A DNA stretch of 64,000 nt from Bacillota bacterium (GTDB lineage Bacteria; Bacillota; Clostridia; Christensenellales; SZUA-584). The notes beneath the pieces are model-generated. The model was not told the origin of the DNA and made no database searches. It saw nothing but the letters and a program-made list of their open reading frames with translations. Both the position numbers and the translations under genes were made by a program. The DNA lies in the NCBI GenBank assembly GCA_023415915.1, contig JAEZIZ010000100.1, forward strand, positions 7,304 through 71,303. Reading direction: 5' to 3'. This document shows, one piece after another, positions 50,323 through 59,697 of this stretch; position 1 is the stretch's first letter; each line of letters opens with the position of its first letter.

Positions 50323-51321
50323 ATGAAAAAGGGTATTGCGGTTGCGGGCAATTTGATTGTCGATATTTGCAAAGAAGTGGATTCTTACCCGGAGCAATGT
50401 ATGCTCTGCAATATATTGAGCGTGCAAAAAAGCGTGGGCGGGTGCCTTACAAACACTATTATCGACCTTGCCAAGATCGACGCGTCTTTGGACCTTTTTG
50501 CTTTAGGGATGGTGGGCGACGACGACAGCGGCGCATATCTGCTCGATACCTTGAAGCGGCATAATATCAACACGCGCGGAGTGAAAATAAACAAGTACGC
50601 AATAACATCGTTTACCGACGTAATGACGTCAGTAAAGGATAAGTCAAGAACGTTCTTTCACGCAAGAGGCGCCAACGCGGTTTTTGATTATAATGACATC
50701 GATTTTTCGGAGTTGAACGCGAGGTTTTTTCATATCGGCTATGCGCTTCTATTGGATAGGTTTGACGCCCCCGACGAGAATTACGGCACTGTTATGGCGA
50801 AAACGCTTTACACTGTCAAACAGCATGGAATGAAAACGTCTATGGATGTGGTAAGCGAGAACAGCAACAGGTTTTCCAAAGTGGTGACGCCCAGCCTGAA
50901 GTATTGCGATTTCCTTATCATAAACGAGGTGGAAGCTTCAATGATAAGCGGTTTGCCGGTAAGGAAGAACGGCGAGCTTGACAAAGAAAGCTTAAAAAGC
51001 GTTTGCGTTGATCTTATAGGAAAAGGCGTCAATGAATGCGTGGTTATACATGCGCCGGAAGCGGCCTGCGCGATGGATTTAAGCGGCGGGTTTACTTTTG
51101 TGCCTTCTTTAAAGCTCCCCGCGGGGTATATCAAAGGAACGGTGGGAGCGGGTGACGCATTCTGCGCGGGCGTATTATACTCTCTCTATCAGGGATATGA
51201 TATGGAATACACGTTGAAAATAGGTGCGGGTGCGGCCGCCTGCAACCTTTCGGAACTTAACTCTATCGACGGCATGAAAAGCCTTGCGGAGATCAAACAG
51301 CTAATCGAGAAGTATTCCTAG
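50323..51321 (+). CDS. PfkB-family carbohydrate kinase
   Basis: A ribokinase-like enzyme of 332 residues. VAGNLIVDI and SVGGCLTNTIIDLAKI are the N-terminal PfkB region, and GTVGAGDAFCAGVLYSL near residue 270 holds the anion-hole glycines and catalytic aspartate. It phosphorylates a sugar or nucleoside; the substrate is not clear. It is the first gene of the sugar cluster, 268 bases before the ROK regulator. GAGAGG precedes its start. It may act on a side product of the pathway, as the cluster has a second PfkB kinase and a ROK kinase. Confidence 0.85.
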   Translation: MKKGIAVAGNLIVDICKEVDSYPEQCMLCNILSVQKSVGGCLTNTIIDLAKIDASLDLFALGMVGDDDSGAYLLDTLKRHNINTRGVKINKYAITSFTDVMTSVKDKSRTFFHARGANAVFDYNDIDFSELNARFFHIGYALLLDRFDAPDENYGTVMAKTLYTVKQHGMKTSMDVVSENSNRFSKVVTPSLKYCDFLIINEVEASMISGLPVRKNGELDKESLKSVCVDLIGKGVNECVVIHAPEAACAMDLSGGFTFVPSLKLPAGYIKGTVGAGDAFCAGVLYSLYQGYDMEYTLKIGAGAAACNLSELNSIDGMKSLAEIKQLIEKYS

Positions 51322-51589
51322 CGCGCAGATGCAGGCTAACAGGCAAACGGCTTAGGAATACAGTCATAAGGATTCCGGCAAGGCTTATGCACGGAATTTT
51401 TGCGTTTATCCGCTTGTTTTTTATTTCGTTTTTGTATTTACCCTTTGCTATCCCATTTTTTAAGGTTTTTTATTCCATAAAAAAATATTTTTTTGAAGCA
51501 AGAAGGAATTCATGGAAAAACGTCGAATAATATTAACAGTTAATTAAAGCATTTAATAAAGTATTTAAATAATCATCAGGGAAAATTCA

Positions 51590-52801
51590 ATGAAAACACA
51601 GACAGCAAAGAAAAACTTAAACAACATAAAGATGCGCGCCTCCAATTTTGCGCTTGTTATAAGCGCGGTCAGGGAAAACGGGCAAATTTCCCGCGCGGAT
51701 CTTGCGCCCATTGTAGGTTTGACTCCAGCTACCATAACAAACCTCGTTAATCTGGGAATTGAAGACGGTTATTTAATAGAGGTAGGTTCCGGCACTTCGC
51801 AGGGAGGAAGGCGCCCTAAACTTATCGAGCTTAACGACGAAGCCGGTTATATTATCGGAATAGAAATAAACGCAAAAGAAGTAATATGCATTCTCACGGA
51901 CTTTAAGGAAAACATAATTGCGAAGCGTTACTTCCATATAGACCCCGACGTGGAAGCGGAAACGCTGATAGATAAAATCGCGGATACGGTAAAAGAACTG
52001 ATGGATGAAAAGGAACTTACCAATGAAGACATATTCGGCGCCGGTTTCGCGACTATAGGCCCTTGTGATCATTTAAACGGAGTAATTGTACAGACGCCCA
52101 ATTTCCCAAAATGGCGCAACGTAAGAGTTGCCGAACTGTTTCAGGAGAAAACCGGCATACCTGTATATATGGAAAAAGAAACTGCCGCTTTTGCGCTCAA
52201 TGAAGCATGGCAGGATAAAGCAAAAAAGTATAAGCGTATATTGTGCGTCAACGTTTTCGCGCTCGGTATAGGCGGCGGCATGGCGCTTGACAGAGCGATA
52301 TTTCATGGGCACAACGACGGCGGGCTGGAAATCGGCCATATGACGGTGCAGCCGGACGGGCCGGTATGCGTATGCGGCAAAAAGGGGTGCCTTGAAAGGA
52401 TGGCCGACGGACGCGCGGCCGTAGAGTACTATAAAAAATATGTGGCGGAAGGCATGACTACGCAGATTAAGTCGTCCCTAAATCTAAGCCTTGCCGACAT
52501 CATAAAAGGAGCAAGCGCGGGCGACGAAGCATGTATCGCGTCAATAAAGACGTGCGCTAAATATTTAGGCAACGCGATATCTAGCCTGATATCCATACTT
52601 GCGCCCGATGTAATATTCATAGGCGGCGAGTTTATAGACCAAAGCCGGCTGTTATTTGACGAAACAGTCAAATTTGCGAGTGAAAGAACATATCCATTTA
52701 TTGACGCTGATATTGAGATATTTCATTCGACATCGGGCAAAGAAAGCGGCGCGCGGGGGGCTGTTGCGATGGTTTTGAAATCAATCTTTTCTATAGCATA
52801 A
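51590..52801 (+). CDS. ROK-family transcription regulator (NagC/XylR type)
   Basis: A regulator of 403 residues. The N-terminal winged helix SAVRENGQISRADLAPIVGLTPATITNLVNLGIEDGYL leads into a ROK sugar-kinase-like fold. The zinc site is CVCGKKGCLERM near residue 265, and GFATIGPCD and VFALGIGGGMAL are sugar-binding loops. It probably binds a sugar of the pathway and controls this cluster. The region upstream is very AT-rich. Confidence 0.88.
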   Translation: MKTQTAKKNLNNIKMRASNFALVISAVRENGQISRADLAPIVGLTPATITNLVNLGIEDGYLIEVGSGTSQGGRRPKLIELNDEAGYIIGIEINAKEVICILTDFKENIIAKRYFHIDPDVEAETLIDKIADTVKELMDEKELTNEDIFGAGFATIGPCDHLNGVIVQTPNFPKWRNVRVAELFQEKTGIPVYMEKETAAFALNEAWQDKAKKYKRILCVNVFALGIGGGMALDRAIFHGHNDGGLEIGHMTVQPDGPVCVCGKKGCLERMADGRAAVEYYKKYVAEGMTTQIKSSLNLSLADIIKGASAGDEACIASIKTCAKYLGNAISSLISILAPDVIFIGGEFIDQSRLLFDETVKFASERTYPFIDADIEIFHSTSGKESGARGAVAMVLKSIFSIA

Positions 52802-52843
52802 TTTAAGTTTCAAATAAAAGATAGAGTCAAAGGAGTTAAACAA

Positions 52844-53527
52844 TTGAAAAGAAGCGAAATAAACAAGGCAATTAAGTGGGCATTATCGTTATTGGATAAA
52901 AACAATATACTTCTTCCCGAGTTTGGCTATTGGAAGCTTGCAGACTGGAAAGTCAACAAAGACAAGCTCGACGTTATCAGGAAAGTTATGCTGGGCTGGG
53001 ATATTACCGATTACGGCCTTAACGACTACGATAAAACAGGCGGCGTATTATTCACCGTAAGAAACGGAGATCAAAAAGATAAGTCCATCGGCGTTCCTTA
53101 TGCGGAGAAATATATACTGTTAAAGGACGGACAGAGGCTGCCGATGCATTTTCATTTTACAAAGACGGAGGATATCATAAACAGGGCGGGCGGCGTTTTG
53201 GCATTAAAGTTATATAACGCGCTGCCTGACCGCGGGCTTGATTTGGAAACGCCTGTTGAAGTTTATTGCGACTGCATCAAAAAGACGTTTGCTCCGGGCG
53301 AAGTAGTAAAAATAATGCCGGGCGGAAGCATAACGCTTACGCCGTATATGTATCATACGTTCTGGGCGCTCGAGGGCGAGGGAGACCTCGTTTGCGGGGA
53401 AGTATCTTCGGTTAACGACGACAACATCGATAACCACTTCCATGACAAGCTGCCGAGATTCGGCGACGTCGAGGAAGACGAAGAAGCGATGCTTCCGCTT
53501 TGCAACGAGTACGATAAATGGTTATAA
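52844..53527 (+). CDS. D-lyxose isomerase-like cupin (D-mannose/D-lyxose ketol-isomerase)
   Basis: A cupin-fold enzyme of 227 residues. Metal ligands are visible as His102, His104 and Glu109 in RLPMHFHFTKTED and His171 in YMYHTFWALEG. The N-terminal GYWKLADW and the spacing agree with D-lyxose isomerases, which convert D-lyxose to D-xylulose and D-mannose to D-fructose. The start is TTG at 52844 with AAGGAG eight bases before it. In this cluster it would feed a ketose to the kinases and aldolase. Confidence 0.82.
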   Translation: MKRSEINKAIKWALSLLDKNNILLPEFGYWKLADWKVNKDKLDVIRKVMLGWDITDYGLNDYDKTGGVLFTVRNGDQKDKSIGVPYAEKYILLKDGQRLPMHFHFTKTEDIINRAGGVLALKLYNALPDRGLDLETPVEVYCDCIKKTFAPGEVVKIMPGGSITLTPYMYHTFWALEGEGDLVCGEVSSVNDDNIDNHFHDKLPRFGDVEEDEEAMLPLCNEYDKWL

Positions 53528-53587
53528 AGCTGTTTTGAGCTTTTAAGTTTCTTTAATATACATCTTTGCATATACAAAATTAAAAAA

Positions 53588-53605
53588 CTTGGTATTGATA
53601 CCAGG
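53588..53605. promoter_or_regulatory. Operator-like palindrome before the ABC importer genes
   Basis: CTTGGTATTGATACCAGG is a near-perfect 18-base palindrome in the 177-base gap. It may bind the ROK regulator encoded just upstream. Confidence 0.5.
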
Positions 53606-53704
53606 CTTAGTTAAGTGTTGCAAAAAAGAGCCTTAAGATCGAATCGGTTAAATGATTTGTGCTATAAGCATGAAAAAATAGATTAGTGGAAGGAATGTAT
53701 AGGC

Positions 53705-54454
53705 ATGGCAGAACCTATTTTAAAGGCAATAGGAGTAAGCAAGAGTTTCGGCAGCGTTGTTGCGTTAAGTTCTATCAGCTTTGAACTGAATGCCGGGGAA
53801 GTCATGGGCCTTGTTGGGGACAACGGCGCAGGTAAAAGTACTTTTATCAAAGTGCTCTCCGGAGTTCACAGGCGCGACGGCGGCGACATTATCTTCAAGG
53901 GAAAACACATCGATTTTAAATCGCCAAAAGAGGCAATGGATGCCGGCATAGAAACCGTGTATCAGGATCTTGCGCTGGCGCCGCAGCTGCCTATTTACGC
54001 TAACATGTTCTTGGGCCGCGAGATTATGAAGAAGGGCATATTGGGAAAACTGGGCGTTGTTGATAAGGACGCTATGCGCAAAGAGGTTAAGCAAAGGCTC
54101 GAAATGATTAAGTCGCACCTTAACCATGTGGATCAGCTGGTGGGTACGCTTTCAGGCGGACAGCGGCAGGCCGTCGCCATTACACGCGCGATAGGCTGGG
54201 GCAAGGAAGTGGTTATAATGGACGAGCCTACGGCGGCTTTGGGCGTAAAAGAATCGCGTCAGGTACTCGGTTTGATAAAAGACATAAAGGCGCACGGCGT
54301 GGCGGTAATATTCATCAGCCATACGATACCGCACGTGATGGAAGTCACAGATAAGATACACGTATTAAGGCTGGGTGAATCTGTGGTGCATCTCGATACC
54401 AAGGATACCACGTACGAAGAAGTCGTCCAGTATATTACTGGGTCAAAATGCTAA
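53705..54454 (+). CDS. Sugar ABC importer ATPase, single-domain FrcA type
   Basis: An ATPase of 249 residues with only one nucleotide-binding domain, where RbsA-type sugar ATPases have two. Walker A is GDNGAGKST, the Q-loop lies in IETVYQDLALAP, the signature is LSGGQRQAVAITRAI, Walker B is VVIMDEPTAALG, and the H-loop is FISHT. DEPTAALGVKESR and LALAPQL are much like FrcA of the fructose/mannose/ribose importer. The permease and binding protein follow. Confidence 0.9.
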   Translation: MAEPILKAIGVSKSFGSVVALSSISFELNAGEVMGLVGDNGAGKSTFIKVLSGVHRRDGGDIIFKGKHIDFKSPKEAMDAGIETVYQDLALAPQLPIYANMFLGREIMKKGILGKLGVVDKDAMRKEVKQRLEMIKSHLNHVDQLVGTLSGGQRQAVAITRAIGWGKEVVIMDEPTAALGVKESRQVLGLIKDIKAHGVAVIFISHTIPHVMEVTDKIHVLRLGESVVHLDTKDTTYEEVVQYITGSKC

Positions 54455-54468
54455 GGGGGCTCGGAGTT

Positions 54469-55458
54469 ATGTCTAATGAAATAAAGGAAAAATCGAAATT
54501 AAGCCGTATGATCAGCGAACTCTGGATAGTGTTCGTGTTTCTGGCCATCTACCTGATATTCGTAATATTGGAGCCGCTTTGTTTTTCACTGCCTTTCTGG
54601 TCCTCGACGTTTAACTATATGTCCGAAGTGCTTATTTTGGCCGTGGGCGTTATGTTTGTCGTAATTACAGGCGGCATAGATTTATCTATCGGGCCGGTTG
54701 AAGGATGCGTCAACGTGCTTGCGGCTCTGGCGATAAAAGCGCTTGTGCCGTCTATTGGCGCTGGGCTCGCAATTGCCTGCGGCGTGCTTGTTGCGCTGTT
54801 GACGGGTGCGCTTATAGGCCTTATAAACGCGCTTGTAATCACCAAGCTGAAATTAGCGCCTTTCATTGCCACGCTGGGCATGAGCGTCATACTGACAGGC
54901 CTAGGATACGTATTCTGCAACGGGCTTGAGGTCGTCGGCCTGCCTAACGAAATATCAGACATAGGCACATACCAGCTGTTTGGATTTCTTGGTACGACAA
55001 CGTTGGTGGCATTTCTGGTGTGTGGCGTGTTTGGCGTCATACTCAAAACGACGCGCTTTGGCGTTCATACCTACGCTTACGGCAGCAACGCCGAGAGTAC
55101 AAAGAGAGTCGGCATAGACTCCACAAAGCACCTTATACGCGTATATATGCTTTGCTCGATTCTCGCGGCGCTTGCGGGTATGACTTTGATGTTCCGGTTT
55201 AAAACAGGCTCTCCTATCGCGGGACAAAACGTGACGTTGTATGCCATCGCGGCATGCGTTATAGGCGGCACTTCCGTTATGGGCGGTACGGGTAAAATGA
55301 TAGGCACGTTAATAGGATCGCTTATAATCTCCATACTTGTTACGGGCCTGGTTATGCTGGGCGTTCAGACTTACTGGCAGCAGGTAGCGACAGGCGTAAT
55401 CATCATATTTGCGGTATATTCCGACCAGTTGCGCCGGCGCCGCGATTTAACCGTTTAA
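54469..55458 (+). CDS. Sugar ABC importer permease (RbsC/FrcC type)
   Basis: A permease of 329 residues with about nine spans. VITGGIDLSIGPVEGCVNVLAALAI near residue 70 is the CUT2 signature, AVYSDQLRRRRD the end. GSNAESTKRVGIDSTKHLIRVYMLCSILAALAG near residue 205 is the cytoplasmic coupling loop (EAA-like). The start at 54469 follows GGAG closely; an in-frame start at 54448 overlaps the ATPase gene. It forms the channel of the importer, probably as a homodimer. Confidence 0.9.
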   Translation: MSNEIKEKSKLSRMISELWIVFVFLAIYLIFVILEPLCFSLPFWSSTFNYMSEVLILAVGVMFVVITGGIDLSIGPVEGCVNVLAALAIKALVPSIGAGLAIACGVLVALLTGALIGLINALVITKLKLAPFIATLGMSVILTGLGYVFCNGLEVVGLPNEISDIGTYQLFGFLGTTTLVAFLVCGVFGVILKTTRFGVHTYAYGSNAESTKRVGIDSTKHLIRVYMLCSILAALAGMTLMFRFKTGSPIAGQNVTLYAIAACVIGGTSVMGGTGKMIGTLIGSLIISILVTGLVMLGVQTYWQQVATGVIIIFAVYSDQLRRRRDLTV

Positions 55459-55516
55459 TACAAAGGAAAAGATTTGGCTGTTACAGCCAATAAAATAATA
55501 AAACGGAGGAAAAGAA

Positions 55517-56560
55517 ATGAAAAAAACAATAGTGCTAATACTGTCTCTGGTGATGTTGGTAGTAACGGCGCTTGCAGGATGTACACAAGCACCGGCTCCG
55601 GCCGAGTCGCAGGCTCCGGCAAAACCGTCAGAACAGCCCTCTCAGGCTGCCAGCGAAGAACCCAGCGAGGCTCCTAAAGATGAACCGAAACACATCGTTT
55701 TCATTCAGGGCGTTGCCGGCGATGAGTTCTACATCACTATGGGCAAAGGCATCAAGGCTGCGTGCGACGAAGCTGGGTATACGCTTGAGATTCAGGGCGC
55801 TCCGAAATGGGACTACACGCTGCAGACTCCTATCGTTGAGTCGCTGGTGGCAAAAGCCAGTCAAATCGATATGGTTATAATGGCTCCCGTTCACTCCGAT
55901 TCTATGATAGCGCCCATGAAGAAACTTAAAGAAGCGGGCGTTCCCATTATAACGGTTGACACCAACATAAACGACGATTCTATCGCACTGTGCAACATTA
56001 CTTCGGACAACCACCAGGGCGGAGAAATCGCGGCCGACATGCTGGCTGAGATGATAGGCGGCAAAGGCGAAGTTGCCGTTATGAACACAAACGTCGGCGT
56101 GACAACGACAGAAGCCAGAGCAAAAGGATTTAAAGACCAGATAGCTGCGAAGTATTCTGACATCAAGATAGTCTCCGACGAATACTGCGAAGACGAGGCA
56201 GAAAAAGCTGCTTCAATAATACAGGCTGCGGTTCTTAAGAATCCTAAAATCGCGGGCGTATTCGGAGTTAACCTGTACTCGGCCTTAGGCAGCGCTCAAG
56301 GCCTCGAATCTGCCGGCGTAGACATCCCGGTATTCAGCTACGACGCGGGTCCTGCTCAGATCGAATATCTTGGAAAAGGCGTTATCGACGCGACAGTTTG
56401 CCAGAAACCGTATGAAATCGGCTCCAGGGCTGTCGAAGTTGCCGTCAAGTATTTTGCCGGCGAGACCAAATTCGAAAACATTATGATCGATAACGTTGTG
56501 GCTACAACTGAGAACATGAAGGATCCTGAAATCAGCAAGTGGTTCTACGTAGCTGAATAA
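55517..56560 (+). CDS. Sugar-binding lipoprotein of the ABC importer
   Basis: A protein of 347 residues. The signal MKKTIVLILSLVMLVVTALAGC gives a lipidated Cys22 (lipobox ALAGC). A linker of about 35 residues rich in Pro, Ala, Ser and Glu leads to a periplasmic-binding-protein type 1 fold (IVFIQGVAGDEFYITMGKGIKAACDEAGYTLEI...). TVDTNINDDSIALCNITSDNHQGGEIAADML holds the usual sugar-binding residues. It follows ATPase and permease, the reverse of the more common order. GGAGG is before the ATG. Confidence 0.9.
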   Translation: MKKTIVLILSLVMLVVTALAGCTQAPAPAESQAPAKPSEQPSQAASEEPSEAPKDEPKHIVFIQGVAGDEFYITMGKGIKAACDEAGYTLEIQGAPKWDYTLQTPIVESLVAKASQIDMVIMAPVHSDSMIAPMKKLKEAGVPIITVDTNINDDSIALCNITSDNHQGGEIAADMLAEMIGGKGEVAVMNTNVGVTTTEARAKGFKDQIAAKYSDIKIVSDEYCEDEAEKAASIIQAAVLKNPKIAGVFGVNLYSALGSAQGLESAGVDIPVFSYDAGPAQIEYLGKGVIDATVCQKPYEIGSRAVEVAVKYFAGETKFENIMIDNVVATTENMKDPEISKWFYVAE

Positions 56561-56576
56561 GACATAAAAACGCGGT

Positions 56577-56604
56577 GCTCAATGGGGAACTTTCCCCATT
56601 GAGC
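56577..56604 (+). repeat. Stem-loop after the binding protein gene
   Basis: GCTCAATGGGG and CCCCATTGAGC pair perfectly (11 bases) around AACTTT, 17 bases past the stop. No T run follows, so it may stabilise the importer mRNA and not end it. Confidence 0.65.
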
Positions 56605-56915
56605 GGCTGCGGAATACAAAAGTACAGCAAGCCAGGGCCAAAAAGGCCGACATATGACTGACTTTGTAACCGGCCTTGGAGCCGGATTGATTTTGATGGA
56701 AAACTGGTTTAAACGCACGGTATTATAATTCTTGGGTTAAGGGGAGCACGGATTGCCCGGCGGCCTTTGTGATATTGCGATTGACGCCTGAAAAACGGCT
56801 GACATAAGGCGCAGGAATCGCTCTTTCCAATTTATCATAAGCTGTGCCGCATGCTGGAGTTATGCTGTCAAAAGGTTTATAATATCAATCATATTATATG
56901 GGTTGAGTGAAGGTC
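56605..56915. other. Gap before the ROK kinase gene, with an AT inverted repeat
   Basis: No gene. GGCC-AAAAA-GGCC near 56637 and CCGGCC...GGAGCCGG near 56671 are small palindromes. At 56878-56898 TATAATAT-CAATC-ATATTATA is a perfect eight-base inverted repeat that includes a -10-like TATAAT, so it may be an internal promoter with an operator. Confidence 0.45.
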
Positions 56916-57887
56916 ATGTTATATTACTTGATTATAGATATAGGCGGCACAAAAACCTCCACAGCACTTATGACACAAGACGGCGTTATTGTGGACGATT
57001 ACGTATATACTCGCGACTCCAAGACATACAGCGGGGAAGACGCGGTATATGAAAACTCACGGGATGCCATCGTTCATATTATTGACAGGTTTAATGTGTC
57101 GATGGACGATGTGCTGGGCATTGGCGTAGGATGCCCTGGGCCGCTTGATACAAAGCGCGGCGTTATCGTCCACGCGCCGCTGATGCGGTGGAAGAACTTT
57201 CCGCTGACGGAGAGGCTGAAAAAAGATTTCAATAAGCCTGTCGCATTGGATAACGACTGTAATCTGGGCGCGCTTGCCGAACAGCGCAGCGGTTTGGCAA
57301 AGGGCCATAAAGACGTCATATACATCACTGTCAGCACCGGCGTTGGCGCCGGTATCGTTATAAACGGAGAGATATACCACGGCAAATCGGACAGCGCCGG
57401 AGAGCTTGGGCATATGTCCATAGAAGAGGACGGCAAGCCGTGCCCGTGCGGCAACCGCGGCTGCCTGGAGCTTTACTGCTCGGGAACGGCTATCAAGCAA
57501 ATACTCGCCGAAGACGCGAAAAAGGGCGTTAAGGCGTTGGTATTTGATATGGCCGGCGGCGACGTAAGCAAGCTTGACGGCAAGCTGCTCGCCGAAGCTG
57601 CCGGCAGAGGCGATACCTACTCGATAGAGCTTTATAACAGGGTAGGGCGGACGCTCGGCTTTGCGCTCACCAATGTGTTCAACCTGTTTGATCCCGATAT
57701 GGTCGTTATAGGCGGAGGCGTTTCCAAAAGCCACCGCTTTTTCCATGACGAGCTTTTACGCACTGTAAAAAGCAGAAGCATAATCCACGTTTCAGACGAA
57801 CAGATAGTATATTCACAGATGTGCGACCGTGTGGTTATTTACGGCGCTTATCACCTGATAAAAGAATTCGTAGAAAGAGGGGACTAA
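56916..57887 (+). CDS. ROK-family sugar kinase
   Basis: A kinase of 323 residues. IIDIGGTKTSTALM is the phosphate loop, VALDNDCNLGALAEQ holds the catalytic Asp, VSTGVGAGIVINGEIYHG is sugar-binding, and CPCGNRGCLELYCSG is the ROK zinc site. Members phosphorylate glucose, fructose, mannose or allose. With the isomerase upstream, a fructokinase role (fructose to fructose 6-phosphate) is a good guess. The ATG at 56916 is chosen over a GTG at 56907 because GAAGG lies between them. FBP aldolase follows one base after its stop. Confidence 0.87.
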   Translation: MLYYLIIDIGGTKTSTALMTQDGVIVDDYVYTRDSKTYSGEDAVYENSRDAIVHIIDRFNVSMDDVLGIGVGCPGPLDTKRGVIVHAPLMRWKNFPLTERLKKDFNKPVALDNDCNLGALAEQRSGLAKGHKDVIYITVSTGVGAGIVINGEIYHGKSDSAGELGHMSIEEDGKPCPCGNRGCLELYCSGTAIKQILAEDAKKGVKALVFDMAGGDVSKLDGKLLAEAAGRGDTYSIELYNRVGRTLGFALTNVFNLFDPDMVVIGGGVSKSHRFFHDELLRTVKSRSIIHVSDEQIVYSQMCDRVVIYGAYHLIKEFVERGD

Positions 57888-57888
57888 T

Positions 57889-58743
57889 ATGCCACTGGTT
57901 ACGTTAAAGGAGATACTTAAAGGTACAAGGGAAAACGGCTATGCCGTGGGCGCTTTCAACTTCAACAGCTATGAGGACGCCCAAGGCATAATTAACGGCG
58001 CGGTAGCCAAGAAAGCGCCCGTAATCGTTATGGCCAGCATGGGTGCGGTAAAATACATAGGTTTGAAAACAACGGCATATATGATCAAAGGCATGGCTGA
58101 GTCGGTTGATATTCCCGTTTGCCTGCATCTTGACCACGCTACGGATCATGATATGATAAAGGCGTGCATAAACGCGGGTTTCACATCGGTGATGATAGAC
58201 GCGTCAATGAAGAGCTATGAAGAGAACATAGCCGAAACGTCGTCGGTAGTGGAATACGCCTCAAAATTCGGCTGTTCGGTTGAAGCGGAACTAGGGAAAG
58301 TGGGCGGCAAGGAAGACAACGTGGGCTCCGACGAGCGTGAAGCCGCTTTTACCAATCCGGCGGACGTGCCGCGCTTTGTGCGCGAGACGGGACTGGATGC
58401 TTTGGCTATTGCGATAGGCACGGTTCACGGGTTTTATAAGAGCGAACCTAAACTCGACTTTGACAGGCTGACGGCAATAGTTAAAATAACCGATGCTCCG
58501 CTGGTGCTGCATGGCGGCACGGGCGTGCCTGTTGAGGACTTTAAAAAGGCAGTTAAGCTGGGCATGAGCAAGATAAACGTGGGTACGGAGCTTAAAGCGA
58601 CTTACGCCAAAGCTGTTCGTGAATCACTTGCGGCTAAACCTGACGAGATAGACCCGCGCAAGTTCATGGGCGCTGTCAAAGAAAAATGCAGTGAAGTTGT
58701 GCAAGGGAAAATAGACATATTTGGATGTGCTAACAGGGGATAA
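57889..58743 (+). CDS. Class II ketose-bisphosphate aldolase
   Basis: An aldolase of 284 residues that splits fructose or tagatose 1,6-bisphosphate into triose phosphates. LHLDHATDHDMIKACINAGFTSVMIDAS holds the catalytic Asp and zinc His, IGTVHGFYKSEPKLDF the second zinc His, and LHGGTGVP with KINVGTEL the phosphate loops and last His. Glu in VEAELGKVGG is the other ligand. Its size matches the GatY/KbaY/FbaA group. AGAGGGG precedes the start. Located between the two phosphorylating steps in the gene order. Confidence 0.92.
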   Translation: MPLVTLKEILKGTRENGYAVGAFNFNSYEDAQGIINGAVAKKAPVIVMASMGAVKYIGLKTTAYMIKGMAESVDIPVCLHLDHATDHDMIKACINAGFTSVMIDASMKSYEENIAETSSVVEYASKFGCSVEAELGKVGGKEDNVGSDEREAAFTNPADVPRFVRETGLDALAIAIGTVHGFYKSEPKLDFDRLTAIVKITDAPLVLHGGTGVPVEDFKKAVKLGMSKINVGTELKATYAKAVRESLAAKPDEIDPRKFMGAVKEKCSEVVQGKIDIFGCANRG

Positions 58744-58746
58744 TAA

Positions 58747-59682
58747 ATGAAAATAGGTATCATCACGAGCGGCGGCGATTCGCCCGGCATGAATCCATGC
58801 ATTGCGGGTATTGTTAAGAGCGCTCTTGCATTCGGCTATGAGGTCTGCGCGTTTGAGTACGGGTTTGTGGGAGTACGTGAAAACAGGATACGCAGGCTTT
58901 GTTTGGAAGACGTTCACGGCATATATAAAATGGGCGGAACGATTTTAAAGACAGGGCGTTTGCCCGAGCTTAAGGAGCGGGAAGTTCAGCAGGAGCTGAT
59001 AAACGTGCTGCACAGCAACGGTATAAACGCGCTTATTGTGTTGGGCGGGGACGGCTCGTTTAAGGGAGCGGAGGTTCTATACGCGCTTGACCCGTCTATC
59101 AGCTACATAGGCGTTCCTTGCACGATAGACAACAATATTTATAAGAGCGATTATACTTTGGGGTTTGATACGGCTCTTAACAAACAGATGGCGTATATAG
59201 ACGATATTATGGATACAGCGCTGGCTCTGCCCGACCGCGTTTTTTTTGTGGAAACTCTGGGCGCGTGGGACGGCTATCTTGCGATGAGCTCCACGCTGAT
59301 GGGCATGGCCGACTACAGCGTGCTTGTGGAACGCGAAGTGACGGACGATGAGATAGCGGACATAGTGCAGGCCGCGCTCGCAAAAAAACGTTTTTCGCTT
59401 ATCACATTCGCGGAAGGCACATACAGGATGTTCGACACCGCGGAATATGTACGCAAGAAACTTAACTGCTCTATCAAATGCAATCTGCTGGGTTATCAAC
59501 AGCGCGGGGGCGTGCCTACCGCGATGGAAAGGCTGCATGCGGCGGCTTTCGCAAAATATGCCGTGAAGGCAGTACATGAAGGCATCACAAACAAGTATAT
59601 CGCCTATCAGGGCGGAAAATATGTGTATATCGATCTGAAGGAAGCGGTCAACAAAAAGGTATTCGACTGGTATGAGCTTTAG
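58747..59682 (+). CDS. Atypical 6-phosphofructokinase-like enzyme
   Basis: A PFK-fold protein of 311 residues. TSGGDSPGMNPCIAG, VLGGDGSFKGAEVL and PCTIDNNIYKSDYTLGFDTALN are recognisable, with the catalytic Asp128 kept. Several substrate residues differ from usual ATP-PFKs: TIDND is TIDNN, the VEVMGRHCG stretch is VETLGAWDG, so the arginine is lost, and LGHIQRGG is LGYQQRGG, so the histidine is Tyr. Gly107 in the FKGA stretch suggests ATP and not PPi as donor. It may act on a different sugar phosphate than fructose 6-phosphate, such as tagatose 6-phosphate, which is inference. Confidence 0.82.
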   Translation: MKIGIITSGGDSPGMNPCIAGIVKSALAFGYEVCAFEYGFVGVRENRIRRLCLEDVHGIYKMGGTILKTGRLPELKEREVQQELINVLHSNGINALIVLGGDGSFKGAEVLYALDPSISYIGVPCTIDNNIYKSDYTLGFDTALNKQMAYIDDIMDTALALPDRVFFVETLGAWDGYLAMSSTLMGMADYSVLVEREVTDDEIADIVQAALAKKRFSLITFAEGTYRMFDTAEYVRKKLNCSIKCNLLGYQQRGGVPTAMERLHAAAFAKYAVKAVHEGITNKYIAYQGGKYVYIDLKEAVNKKVFDWYEL

Positions 59683-59697
59683 GAGATTCTGCATCTC

